Positions 15,138 through 23,688 of a stretch of DNA of 38,303 bases are shown here, piece after piece (position 1 is the stretch's first letter; each line of letters starts with the position of its first letter). The position numbers and the translations under genes were made by a program. Origin of the DNA: Humidesulfovibrio sp. (GTDB lineage Bacteria > Desulfobacterota > Desulfovibrionia > Desulfovibrionales > Desulfovibrionaceae); contig NZ_JAVHLD010000029.1 of assembly GCF_031082295.1 (NCBI RefSeq), positions 1 through 38,303 on the forward strand, read 5' to 3'. The notes under the pieces are model-generated. The model was not told where the DNA came from. It made no database searches and was given only the letters and a program-made list of their open reading frames with translations.

Positions 15138-18100
15138 GCTCTCACTTGGTGCTGCGCTGTGGCGATGCGCATGCAGGCGTCGAGGATGGCGTCGATGACC
15201 GCTGGCGGAAGCACCAGTCCCTCGTCTCCATCGCCCGCGTCGAAAAACCAGTCGTCCATGCGCTGGAGCATGCTGTTCTTCACGTCTTCGTTGCTCGTCC
15301 AGTTTACCACGTTGAGTTCCTGGACGATGGCGTGCACGTTGAGCGCGGCCTCGACGCAGAACATCTCGACCTTCGCCGCCGGCTCTTGCGAGGAGCTTTC
15401 CTGGAAGTGCTGGCGCACCAGTTCGAGAATGCGCCCGTAATACGCCCGGGCGTCGTCCTCCGCGCGCAGACGTTCGGGGATGCCATCCACCACGCGATCT
15501 CGTACAGCCACCATCAGCTTTTTGACTTCCTTGAGGTACTCCGAGTCCTTGAGCCGGCCCTGCCGGAACGCGTCGATGGCCGACTTCAGCAGCTCGGAAA
15601 ACTTCCGGTAGAACGCTGGATCCTCTTCCATCTTCTCCGTGATGGTCAGCATGGTGCGGTGGGCAATGGCGTCAGCCTTGGCCCCGTCGCCATGAACACG
15701 TTCCACCTCACGCGCAAACCGCTCCTGGTCGAAGATGTTGACCGGCTCCGTGATCAGCTCGACATCGACCACGCCCACATGGGTGTTCACGATCTTCTGG
15801 ATGCGTGCCTCGTACTCTCCATAGTCCACCGCCTCCGCGTAGCGCAGCCGGACCGCCCGGCGCAGCCGCTCGAAAAACAGCAGGTCCCGGCGGTAGCGCT
15901 CCTGCAACGCGGCGTCCGTCTGCTCCAGAAACGTCGCCGAGGAAAAGCTCAAGCCCACGCACCGCGCAAAGGCCGACAGCCGCTCGTAGAACCGCTGGCG
16001 CTCCTCGACGTCCGCGAGATGACGCTCGTAGGCCTCCTCGTCGCGCCTGTTGGACACGGTCTTGAAGACATCGAGCAGGGCGGCGTGCAGGCCCGGCAGG
16101 CGCACGGTCGCCTCGGAGACGTTGGCGACGATGCCCTGGAGCTGCTCCGGGTCGTAGTTCTCGGCGGCGAATTCCTCCATGGCCTTGGCGAGGTGGTCCA
16201 GCACGCCGACATAGTCCAGGATGTAGCCGTACTCCTTCCCCTCGTGCAGCCGGTTCACGCGGGCGATGGCCTGCAGCAGGGTATGGTCCTTCAGCGGCCG
16301 CGCGAGGTACAGCACCGTGTTGCGCGGCTCGTCGAAACCCGTGAGCAGCTTGTGCACCACTATGAGGATTTCCAGCTCCTCCCCGGACTTGAAGGCGTTG
16401 ATGACCTGCTTGTTGTACGCTTCCTCCGTGCGGTAGCGCTCCATCTTCCTGCGCCAGAACTCTTGGACCAGCGTGGCGTCCTCGGCCCCATCGCCCTCCG
16501 GCTCGTCTCCTTTCTCCTCCGCACGTGTCTGCGGACCGGAGATGAGCACTTCGGAGGTCACCAGGCCGTAGCTGTCGAGCGCCTGCTTGTAGCGGATGGC
16601 CGCGGCCTTGGACGGCGCCACAAGCTGGGCCTTGAAGCCCGTGCCCTGCCAGTTCTGCTCAAAGTGCAGGCTCACGTCCATTGCGACTTGGTTGATGAAG
16701 TTGCCGATGCGCGGGATGTGCCCTGCGCTGGCGAACTTGCGTTTGAGGTCGGCGCGCTGCTCCTGGGTCAGGCCGCGCGTGATGAGCTCGAAGGCCTGGT
16801 CCAGCGGCGTTTCGCTCGGCGCAAGGTTCACGTGCCGACCCTCGTAGAGCAGCGGCACCACGGCCTGGTCGGCCACGGCGTCCTTGATGGTATAGGAATC
16901 GATGATTCCGCCGAACTGTCGGACCACGCTGCCGTCCTTCTTGTGCACCGGCGTGCCGGTGAAGCCGATGAAGCACGCGCGCGGCAGCGCGGCGCGCATC
17001 CAGGCATGCAACTTGCGGAAGTTGGAGCGGTGCGCCTCGTCCACCAGCACGAAGATGTTGGCGGCGTCGAGCTTGAGCTTGGCCTTGGTGGCGGCGTCCT
17101 CGAACTTGTGGAGCACGGTGGTAACGATGGGCTTGCCGCCCTGCTCCAGCTTGCGCGCTAGGTCGCGGCCGGAGTCCGCCTGCTCCAGGTGCAGGCCGCA
17201 ACTGCGGAATGTGCCGTAGATCTGGTCGTCCAGGTCCGTGCGGTCCGTCACCAGCACGATGCGGTAGTCGCCGATGTCCGAAGCGAGCGCGATGCGCCGG
17301 GCCAGCATGACCATGGACAGAGACTTGCCGCTGCCCTGGGTGTGCCAGACCACGCCGCCGGGCCGCGTGCCATCGGGCCGCACGGCCCGGATGCGCTCCA
17401 TCATCCTGCGCAGGGCGAAGAACTGCTGGTAGCGGGCAACCTTGCGCTGGCCAGCGTCGAACACCGTGCAGTGGTACACCAGCTCCAGCAGCCGGGCGGG
17501 CCGGCACAGGCTCCATAGGGCCGCGTCCTGCGCCGTTGGGGTGCGCTCCCCGGCCTCCCACTCTTCGATGTAGGGCCGCCAGTGCGTGTAGGGTTTCTCG
17601 AACAGGGCCTCACGCTCCGCCACGGGCAACGGCGTATTGATGAGCACGCGCAACGACTCGTCCAGGCGCTCCGGCGGCAGGTCCTTCTCCTTCCACACGC
17701 TCCAGAACTTGGCCGGGGTGCCGGTGCAACCGTACCGGGCCTCGTTCTTGGTCAGGGCCAGCAGCAGCTGGGCGCAGGCGTAGAGGCTCGGGGCCTGGTC
17801 CTCACGCTGCTTGAACAGGTGGTCGGCGATGGCGGCCTTGAGCGCGTCCTTGTCGTCCGGGCGCTTGCACTCGATGATCACGAAGGGGATGCCGTTGACG
17901 AAGAGCACGATGTCCGGCTCCAGCACGTCGGCCGAGGCGGTCTTGGCCACGGCGTACTCGCTGGTGACGTGGTACACGTTGGCCTCGGGCCGCTCCCAGT
18001 CCACGTAGCGCATGGTGAAGCTCTTGGAGTCGCCGCCGACGAGCTGCTTGAAGCTCTTGCCGTAGCAGAGGATGTCGTAGACGGCGCTGTTGGCCTGCAG

Positions 18101-18370
18101 CACGGTCGTGTCCTTGGGGTCGGCCACGGCGGCCACGGCGGCGGCGATGTTGGCCTCGGAGAACTGGTGGGTGCGGCCCTTGTACTCGATGCTGTTGAGA
18201 CGGCGAAGCTGCTCGGCCAGCACGTCACGCAGCACCACCTCGCGCGCGCGGCCGCCGCGCAGCCGCCTGGCCTCGGCCGGGGGCAGGTAGCTCCAGCCCA
18301 GGCGCTGCAAGGTGCGGATGGCCGGAATGTGGCTGGTGGACGCTTCGTTGAAGATGGCGCTGTCGGACAT
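15134..18370 (-). CDS. hsdR: Type I restriction enzyme, motor/nuclease subunit HsdR
   Basis: 1078-residue ATP-dependent translocase and endonuclease of a type I restriction-modification complex (R2M2S). The N-terminal PD-(D/E)xK nuclease has Asp153 and Glu167-Cys-Lys169 in the segment EPDIVLFVNGIPFVIIECK. The superfamily-2 helicase motor has Walker A VWHTQGSGKS (341-350) and DEAH (444-447), followed by FTGTP (motif III). The C-terminal helical region docks on HsdM. Full length for the family. ATG at 18370 has GGAGG nearby. It lies 22 bases after hsdS and overlaps the peptidase gene. All key residues are present, so it looks active. Confidence 0.95.
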   Translation of the reverse strand: MSDSAIFNEASTSHIPAIRTLQRLGWSYLPPAEARRLRGGRAREVVLRDVLAEQLRRLNSIEYKGRTHQFSEANIAAAVAAVADPKDTTVLQANSAVYDILCYGKSFKQLVGGDSKSFTMRYVDWERPEANVYHVTSEYAVAKTASADVLEPDIVLFVNGIPFVIIECKRPDDKDALKAAIADHLFKQREDQAPSLYACAQLLLALTKNEARYGCTGTPAKFWSVWKEKDLPPERLDESLRVLINTPLPVAEREALFEKPYTHWRPYIEEWEAGERTPTAQDAALWSLCRPARLLELVYHCTVFDAGQRKVARYQQFFALRRMMERIRAVRPDGTRPGGVVWHTQGSGKSLSMVMLARRIALASDIGDYRIVLVTDRTDLDDQIYGTFRSCGLHLEQADSGRDLARKLEQGGKPIVTTVLHKFEDAATKAKLKLDAANIFVLVDEAHRSNFRKLHAWMRAALPRACFIGFTGTPVHKKDGSVVRQFGGIIDSYTIKDAVADQAVVPLLYEGRHVNLAPSETPLDQAFELITRGLTQEQRADLKRKFASAGHIPRIGNFINQVAMDVSLHFEQNWQGTGFKAQLVAPSKAAAIRYKQALDSYGLVTSEVLISGPQTRAEEKGDEPEGDGAEDATLVQEFWRRKMERYRTEEAYNKQVINAFKSGEELEILIVVHKLLTGFDEPRNTVLYLARPLKDHTLLQAIARVNRLHEGKEYGYILDYVGVLDHLAKAMEEFAAENYDPEQLQGIVANVSEATVRLPGLHAALLDVFKTVSNRRDEEAYERHLADVEERQRFYERLSAFARCVGLSFSSATFLEQTDAALQERYRRDLLFFERLRRAVRLRYAEAVDYGEYEARIQKIVNTHVGVVDVELITEPVNIFDQERFAREVERVHGDGAKADAIAHRTMLTITEKMEEDPAFYRKFSELLKSAIDAFRQGRLKDSEYLKEVKKLMVAVRDRVVDGIPERLRAEDDARAYYGRILELVRQHFQESSSQEPAAKVEMFCVEAALNVHAIVQELNVVNWTSNEDVKNSMLQRMDDWFFDAGDGDEGLVLPPAVIDAILDACMRIATAQHQVRA

Positions 18371-18392
18371 GGGGCCTCCTGGGGCCGGGCGT

Positions 18393-19634
18393 TTAGGGAA
18401 CCCGGACCTTGCCTGTGAGCAACTGCTGCATAAGCCCGCGCTTCTGGCGCTTCAGGGCGTCCAGCTCCGCGCGGTGCAGGGCGATTTCGCGGTCGGCGTC
18501 TTCGAGCACTTCCACGATGGCGCGCTGCTCGCGAATGGAGGGAAGCGGGATGCAGATTTCCGAGAAGTGGCTCCAGCGCAGGCTCCCACGCCGGTCCACG
18601 GAGGCGTTCGTGTGCTTTTGGAACAACTGCCTGTACCACTCCGTTTTCAGCAGCCGGAACAGGAAGGAGTCGTCAACCTGCTCCGTGGTCTGAAAGACGG
18701 TGTAGATGGGACTGATGAGCGCCAAATCGTAGAGGTCCTGGTAGCCGATGGAGCCTTCCTCGATGTGGTTGGTCGCGTAGGCGAACGTTCCCCGCGGCAC
18801 CAGTTTGTAGGCGCTGGTCTCCTCGCTGAAGACTCGTTTGCCGAAGTAGTCCAGCGAGCTGACGAGCCCCTGGTGCTTGGTGCAGGACAACACCGGCAGA
18901 TCCGCCGCATCGGAGTTCCGGCCGGTGAGCTCGCGGCAGACCTTGCCGATGCGGACATAGGCCCAGTCCTTCGGCAAAGGATACGGATGCGTCGGCACGG
19001 TTCCTGGCTGCTTTACGAACCCCGGCAGCCGCGCCTTGCCCGTCAGCAGCCGCTGGGCCAGCGCTTGGCGGCGGCGTTGCTTGGCGGCGATGAGCTGCTC
19101 ACAAAGCATGATAGCCTCGTCACCGGACGAAAGGACTGCCGCTATGGCTCGCTGCTCCACGAGGCTCTCGGGGATTACGAGGACAACACTTGAATATGCT
19201 CCAACATTCAAATGCCGGATTGCGAGTCCACCCTCCATGGCGCTAACCTGCCGCTTAACGAGCGAAGAATTGTTGAGATTGCAGAGTAATTCAGGAATGA
19301 TGCGCCCTGTGTTGGGCCGAGCAAAAACAATATCAATGCAGTTAGAACCCGCATGGGCCTTATCGACAACGCACGAGATGCCGGGCGCACCAGACCGCAC
19401 GAGCAGGACATCTCCCTCTTTGAGGATGGACTTTTTGTTCGTCTTGTGCCCTGACTCCGAAATATACACCCAATCCGAGTCGTCGATTTTTCCTTCTTTG
19501 ATGTTGGCGGACCTAAAGGCCTTGATGCCTTTTCCAGGAGCGACATAGTACTGCGTGGGCTTAACGACGATCCCAACACGAATTTCTGTGCAGAGCTCGT
19601 CCAGGGGGAACTCTTTCCAGCCTGCCGGAATCAT
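18393..19634 (-). CDS. hsdS: Type I restriction specificity subunit HsdS (two target domains)
   Basis: 413-residue DNA recognition subunit. Two target-recognition domains are each followed by a helical spacer ending in a similar phrase: RRRQALAQRLLTGKARLPGF near residue 200 and KRQKRGLMQQLLTGKVRVP at the C-terminus. This is the internal repeat typical of HsdS. Each half-site is read by one domain, and the complex binds HsdM through the spacers. The start overlaps the rhuM stop (ATGA). A second, half-length S-like gene lies upstream of hsdM, giving this locus two specificity proteins. The recognition sequence cannot be read from the protein. Confidence 0.93.
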   Translation of the reverse strand: MIPAGWKEFPLDELCTEIRVGIVVKPTQYYVAPGKGIKAFRSANIKEGKIDDSDWVYISESGHKTNKKSILKEGDVLLVRSGAPGISCVVDKAHAGSNCIDIVFARPNTGRIIPELLCNLNNSSLVKRQVSAMEGGLAIRHLNVGAYSSVVLVIPESLVEQRAIAAVLSSGDEAIMLCEQLIAAKQRRRQALAQRLLTGKARLPGFVKQPGTVPTHPYPLPKDWAYVRIGKVCRELTGRNSDAADLPVLSCTKHQGLVSSLDYFGKRVFSEETSAYKLVPRGTFAYATNHIEEGSIGYQDLYDLALISPIYTVFQTTEQVDDSFLFRLLKTEWYRQLFQKHTNASVDRRGSLRWSHFSEICIPLPSIREQRAIVEVLEDADREIALHRAELDALKRQKRGLMQQLLTGKVRVP

Positions 19635-20638
19635 TTCCCTCTCCCCAGCCGCTTCACGGCCCTGTCGAAGTCGCCCTCCAGGCTGGCCTCATCCGTGCGG
19701 CGGCGCTCCTCGAAGCGTTCGTACTGCCGCTCGGCCCTGGCCTTGGCCAGCACGGCGGAGATGCTGCCCGCATTGTCCAGCACTTCCCGCTCGTTGAAGC
19801 GCAGGAAAGCGTTGAGCCGCTCTATCCAGTCCTTCATGTGCATGGCCACATGGCGCGTGGCCTGGTCTTCGGCGAAGTCCAGGTACATGGTGACGATGCG
19901 GTTCAGCCCCCGCAGTTCCTCCTCGTTCAGGTAGTTCTTGGCCACGTGCACGTCGGCCTTGCGCACCTTGGCCCCCTTCCAGGAGGTGAGGCCCATGTTG
20001 GGTGCGTCGGCGTCCGCGCGGCGGGCCACAATCTCGGCGGCGGTCTGCCCGGTGATGGCCCAGTGCAGCTTGTTCTGAACCGTGGCGAAGAACTCCTGGC
20101 TGATGGGCGCGTGAGCGTCGTAGTCCACGGAGGTGGCGTAGATGTCGGTGATTTTCTGGTAGAAGCGCTTCTCCGAGCTCCGTATGTCGCGGATGCGCTC
20201 AAGCAGCTCGTCGAAGTAGTCCGCGCCGAAGGGTGTAGCCACGGCCTTCAGCCGGGCGTCGTCCATGGTGAAGCCCTTGACCATGTATTCGCGCAACCGC
20301 TCCGTGGCCCAACGACGGAACTGCGTGCCCCGGTACGAGCGCACCCGGTAGCCCACAGCGATGAACACTTCAAGGTTGTAGAGCTTCGTTTTGTAACGTT
20401 TTCCGTCGGTTGCAGTTAGCAAATAGTATTTGTGAACTGCGGCTTCACCCAACTCGCCCTCTTTGAAGATATTGCTCAAATGGTGGCTGATGTTCTGGGG
20501 CGTCACTTGGTAAAGCTCTGCCATGTGCTTTTGCGAAAGCCAGACCGTGCCGTCTTCCAGGCGCACGTCGATGCGCGTCTGGCCATCCTCGGTCTGGTAG
20601 AGCAGAATCTCGGACTGCGTGGCGATCTCGTCGGCCAT
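19631..20638 (-). CDS. rhuM: RhuM-family protein within the restriction operon
   Basis: 335-residue protein of the RhuM family. The N-terminus has the winged-helix block VRLEDGTVWLSQKHMAELYQ followed by TPQNISHHLSNIF, suggesting DNA binding. The central part carries the family phrases AVGYRVRSYRGTQFRRWAT and GFTMDDARL. RhuM proteins often sit between hsdM and hsdS of type I systems, as here; their role is unknown (an old link to virulence gave the name). The gene begins two bases after the hsdM stop and overlaps hsdS by ATGA, so it is co-translated with them. No catalytic motif is visible. Confidence 0.9.
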   Translation of the reverse strand: MADEIATQSEILLYQTEDGQTRIDVRLEDGTVWLSQKHMAELYQVTPQNISHHLSNIFKEGELGEAAVHKYYLLTATDGKRYKTKLYNLEVFIAVGYRVRSYRGTQFRRWATERLREYMVKGFTMDDARLKAVATPFGADYFDELLERIRDIRSSEKRFYQKITDIYATSVDYDAHAPISQEFFATVQNKLHWAITGQTAAEIVARRADADAPNMGLTSWKGAKVRKADVHVAKNYLNEEELRGLNRIVTMYLDFAEDQATRHVAMHMKDWIERLNAFLRFNEREVLDNAGSISAVLAKARAERQYERFEERRRTDEASLEGDFDRAVKRLGRGK

Positions 20639-20639
20639 G

Positions 20640-22226
20640 CTACTCCCCCTTGGCGGGCACGAGGCCCAACTGCGCGAGGTGCTCGTTCATTTTGGTCCGC
20701 ACCTCGGCGAGGTCCACCTCCAGGCGGTCGATCTCCTTCTGCACCTGGGCGATGTCGATCTCCTCTTCTTCCTCGAAGGTGTCCACGTAGCGCGGGATGT
20801 TCAGGTTGAAGTCGTTGCCGCGAATCTCCTCCTGCGTGGCCCGGTGGGCGTACTTCTCCACCTCGGCGAAGGCCTCGAAGGTCTCCACGATGTGGGCGAT
20901 GTGCTCATCGGTGAGGATGTTCTGGGTGCGGATGGACGCGAACTCGCGGCTGGCGTCGATGAACAGCACGTCCGTGCCGACGTGCTGCGCCTTGGCGCGG
21001 TCGAAGATGAGGATGGCGGCGGGAATGCCCGTGCCGAAGAAGAGGTTTGCGGGCAGCCCGATGACGGCCTTGAGCAGGTTCTCCTCCACCAACTGCCGCC
21101 GGATGGCGCCCTCCGCCCCGCCGCGGAACAGCACGCCGTGGGGCACCACCACGGCCATGCGGCCGGTTTCCGGCTTCATGGCCTCCACCATGTGGCTGAT
21201 GAAGGCGTAGTCGCCTTTGCTCTTGGGCGGCACACCGCGCCAGAAGCGCTTGAACGGGTCGGCCGCCGCGTGCTCCGCGCCCCATTTGTCCAGGCTGAAG
21301 GGCGGATTAGCCACAACGATGTCGAAGCGCATGAGCGCGCCGCCGTCGAGGAGCTTGGGGCTGTTCAGCGTGTCGCCGCGCTCGATGCGCGCCGCGTCCA
21401 TGTCGTGCAGGAACATGTTCATGCGCGCCAGAGACCACGTGCCGTAGTTGCTCTCCTGGCCGCAGAGGGCGAAGTCGCGCCGCTCCTGGTCCGTGGCGGC
21501 GGTGCGCTTGATTTCCTCGGCCACGCGGATCAGCAGCGAGCCCGAGCCGCAGGCGGGGTCGCAAATTGTGGAGCCGGGCCGGGGCGCAATGAGCCGCGCC
21601 ATGAGCTGGGCCACCGGGCGCGGCGTGTAGAATTCGCCGCCCTTCTTGCCCGCGTCGCCGGCGAACCGCTCGATGAGGTACTCGTATGTGTTGCCGATGA
21701 TGTCCTGGCCGCCCAGCCGCGACGGGCGCAGATCGAGTTCGGGCTTGTTGAAATCGCCCAGCAGGTTGGCGAGGCGGCGGTGGCGGTCCTTGGTGTCGCC
21801 CAGCACCTCGGAGTTGAAGTCGATGGTCGAGAAGACGCCTTCGAGCTTCTTGGGGTTGGCTTCTTCCAGCTTGGCGAAGGCGATGTTGAGCCGCTCGCCA
21901 AGGCTGTAGGGCTTCTCCTCATCGTGCGTGAGGTGTCCGGGGAGCTTCACCTCGGGCAGTTCCCGCTGCGCGTGGAGGCTGTAAAAGTCGCAGCCATCCG
22001 GGATGGTGAAACGCTCCCGCGCGATGGCGCGGGCCACACGGGCCGCGTCGCCATCATAACGCCCCTCATGCGCGGCTTTTTTCTCGAGCCACAGGTCGCT
22101 CATATACTTGAGGAAGAGCAGCGCGAGCACGTAGTCCTTGTAGAAAGCTCCGTCGAGGGCGCCCCGCAGGCTGTCGCAGGCCGACCACGCGGCGTTGTTG
22201 ATGGAATCCTGGCTGATGGTGGTCAT
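20640..22226 (-). CDS. hsdM: Type I restriction-modification methyltransferase HsdM
   Basis: 528-residue adenine-N6 DNA methyltransferase. It has an N-terminal helical HsdM domain (about 1-150), an AdoMet site DPACGSGSL (223-231) and the catalytic NPPF (307-310) in VVANPPFSLDKWG. EFYTPRPVAQLMARL just before the AdoMet site is also standard. The C-terminus is an acidic coiled coil that contacts HsdS. ATG at 22226 has AGGAG seven bases upstream. It follows the half-HsdS gene by ten bases and starts the main hsdM-rhuM-hsdS-hsdR-peptidase series. Motifs are intact. Confidence 0.96.
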   Translation of the reverse strand: MTTISQDSINNAAWSACDSLRGALDGAFYKDYVLALLFLKYMSDLWLEKKAAHEGRYDGDAARVARAIARERFTIPDGCDFYSLHAQRELPEVKLPGHLTHDEEKPYSLGERLNIAFAKLEEANPKKLEGVFSTIDFNSEVLGDTKDRHRRLANLLGDFNKPELDLRPSRLGGQDIIGNTYEYLIERFAGDAGKKGGEFYTPRPVAQLMARLIAPRPGSTICDPACGSGSLLIRVAEEIKRTAATDQERRDFALCGQESNYGTWSLARMNMFLHDMDAARIERGDTLNSPKLLDGGALMRFDIVVANPPFSLDKWGAEHAAADPFKRFWRGVPPKSKGDYAFISHMVEAMKPETGRMAVVVPHGVLFRGGAEGAIRRQLVEENLLKAVIGLPANLFFGTGIPAAILIFDRAKAQHVGTDVLFIDASREFASIRTQNILTDEHIAHIVETFEAFAEVEKYAHRATQEEIRGNDFNLNIPRYVDTFEEEEEIDIAQVQKEIDRLEVDLAEVRTKMNEHLAQLGLVPAKGE

Positions 22227-22236
22227 ACGGGCGCTC

Positions 22237-22830
22237 CTAGCGGTTGACCGCGCGCTCGCAGGCTGCGCGGATGCGTTGCAGGTTGAGGTCGGCGACGCGG
22301 TTCACAAGCTCCCGCTCCTGGCGGGCGAGACGGTCCAGCGCCACGACATGCTCCTGAACCGCAGCAGGCGGAACAGGGACCGGAAGGGTCTGGACATCAG
22401 CCTTGCCCACCAGGGGCATGTGGCTGCCACGGCGGGCCTTCTGCTGCAGGTATTCCTGGGCCTCCGGCCGGTTTATGGCCCAGGCGAGGTATTCCGGCAA
22501 GACTGTCGTCGCGTCTTCCCGGGGGCGCAGGATGAAGAAAAAGCTGGGCGCGATGGTCGGGCGTTCGAATTTGGTGGTGATGGGCACCGCGTAGTTGACC
22601 TGACCACGAGCGAGAAACAGAACATCGCCCTCGTGGACGAGGTAACGCTCGGGCGGCGATGGTGGAAGGACAAGCGCGCGCTCATGGCCGTCTACAGCAA
22701 GGAACCGCCTGTCTGGCCCGATGTCCCTGATCATGATAACGGCATGGGTTCCGTCCGTTTCCGGCTCAATGCGCCCACGGAATTGCATGCCAAGCTGAAT
22801 CTCGCAGAGTTCACCGATATTTTTTTTCAT
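22237..22830 (-). CDS. Half-size HsdS-like specificity protein (single target domain)
   Basis: 197 residues, about half a normal HsdS. One target-recognition domain contains the familiar GDVLFLARGQVNYAV and the IMIRDIGPDRRF strand. It is followed by a single helical spacer (QEHVVALDRLARQERELVNRVADLN) with no second domain. AAGGAAG precedes the start. Half-S proteins can dimerise to recognise a palindromic site, so this may give HsdM a second, symmetric specificity, or it may be a remnant or a BREX/DISARM-type stray S subunit. It lies directly upstream of hsdM in the same transcript. Confidence 0.8.
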   Translation of the reverse strand: MKKNIGELCEIQLGMQFRGRIEPETDGTHAVIMIRDIGPDRRFLAVDGHERALVLPPSPPERYLVHEGDVLFLARGQVNYAVPITTKFERPTIAPSFFFILRPREDATTVLPEYLAWAINRPEAQEYLQQKARRGSHMPLVGKADVQTLPVPVPPAAVQEHVVALDRLARQERELVNRVADLNLQRIRAACERAVNR

Positions 22831-22882
22831 GGCTTCCTTGGCTTCCGCCGGGGGCCAATGCCCCCGGCGGAAGTGTGCTTGG

Positions 22883-23263
22883 CTACTCGACGGTGGAGTT
22901 GGTCACCTTGTACGCGTAGACGTACTTGCTCGTCCCATCCCCTCCGCCGGGGCCACCCTGGCAGCCCTTGTCCAGGAAATGCTGCTCGACCTCGCGCGCG
23001 ATGTCGTCAGTGCTGCACTTGCGGTAGATCCAATGGCCCGTCTGCTTGCTGACGTTATGTTCCGTAAACAGCCGCCGCTCGGGATCGTCAGTGATGCCCG
23101 CGTACCAGGCCGAGAGGCTCCCCCCACAGTCACTGATGTGTTGCTCAATCTCACCCGCGACGCGGGCAGCCTCCGCCGACAGAATCCTCAAACCAAGTCC
23201 GAAACCCATATGCAAGCCCTCATTCGGTGTGGCAGCCTTGACAGAAGCCGGGGGCAGAGGCAT
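22883..23263 (-). CDS. Small GIY-YIG-like protein at the head of the restriction operon
   Basis: 126 residues from the ATG at 23263, which has AGGAA eight bases upstream; the frame stays open to a GTG at 23356, but that reading crosses the pseudoknot leader and lacks a ribosome site. WYAGITDDPERRLFTEHNV (residues 53-71) resembles the second half of the GIY-YIG nuclease core (Y-x-G-x-T, later Arg and His). Glu91 or Glu93 in REVEQHFL could be the metal ligand. The first GIY strand is not recognisable, so activity is doubtful. A Gly-rich loop (GGPGGGDGTSKY) follows. It is the first gene after the TTGACA promoter. Confidence 0.6.
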   Translation of the reverse strand: MPLPPASVKAATPNEGLHMGFGLGLRILSAEAARVAGEIEQHISDCGGSLSAWYAGITDDPERRLFTEHNVSKQTGHWIYRKCSTDDIAREVEQHFLDKGCQGGPGGGDGTSKYVYAYKVTNSTVE

Positions 23264-23292
23264 CTTGAAGTTCCTACGCTTCGTCAGCTCTG

Positions 23293-23370
23293 CCCAGTGA
23301 GATGCATTCTGTGTCCGACTGCCGGGGTTGATGAAATCGAAGCCGAATCCTCTCACTGGGTTCGGCTTCG
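23293..23370 (-). promoter_or_regulatory. H-type pseudoknot in the operon leader
   Basis: Ten-base stem: plus-strand 23338-23347 with 23361-23370 (CGAAGCCGAA/TTCGGCTTCG). Its loop (23348-23360) includes TCTCACTGGG (23351-23360), which is exactly complementary to CCCAGTGAGA at 23293-23302. Both helices are perfect. Read on the minus strand the first stem starts at or next to the predicted transcription start, about 107 bases before the ATG at 23263. It could control translation or stability of the restriction transcript, or be an RNA in its own right. Confidence 0.55.
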
Positions 23371-23375
23371 CTCGT

Positions 23376-23404
23376 TATGTATGTCGACGTGTGCGGTATG
23401 TCAA
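23376..23404 (-). promoter_or_regulatory. Predicted sigma-70-type promoter of the restriction operon
   Basis: Minus-strand TTGACA (23399-23404) is a perfect -35 box, 17 bases before TACATA (23376-23381). The expected start is at about 23369, which would put the ten-base stem at the very 5' end of the RNA. Confidence 0.6.
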
Positions 23405-23451
23405 GCGTGAAAAAGAATGATTGCCTGGTGTGCGGCGGTAAGATTTGAGGT

Positions 23452-23688
23452 CTACCGAGCATTTCTGGCGCATAACCAGATGAACACACTTGAAATCTGA
23501 TTTTTCAACTTTGCCCACAAAGAGTTGCCACTTGTTGGCAGAGAATTCCCCGTGCTATTGCTGGTGTGATCCGTCTGCAGTTTGGCGAGATGGGCGCGAA
23601 TGTCGAACAAGGGGTCGCCAACCTCATCGGCGGGATGATGCGGGCAGGACTTCCCATGCAGCAGCTCCATCCGTGCGCTCGGCTTCAT
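23452..23688 (-). CDS. Small unrecognised protein, 78 aa, coupled to the ThiF gene
   Basis: The ATG at 23688 overlaps the stop of the E1-like gene (ATGA) and has AAGGG six bases upstream, good grounds for a real cistron. The product begins MKPSARMELLHGKSCPHHPADEVGDPLFDI. The Cys-Pro-His-His could bind metal; the C-terminal half is rich in Ser, Asn and Thr, then hydrophobic and basic (VFIWLCARNAR). No Gly-Gly end is present, so it is not a plain ubiquitin-like tail. It may be a partner or substrate of the E1/JAB pair; no homologue known to me. Confidence 0.55.
   Translation of the reverse strand: MKPSARMELLHGKSCPHHPADEVGDPLFDIRAHLAKLQTDHTSNSTGNSLPTSGNSLWAKLKNQISSVFIWLCARNAR

Noticed and set aside
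15131-17161. Very long plus-strand open frame opposite hsdR (and 20619-22247 opposite hsdM)
   Set aside because: Composition dominated by Leu, Val, His and Gly typical of antisense shadows; the hsd genes carry all expected motifs.
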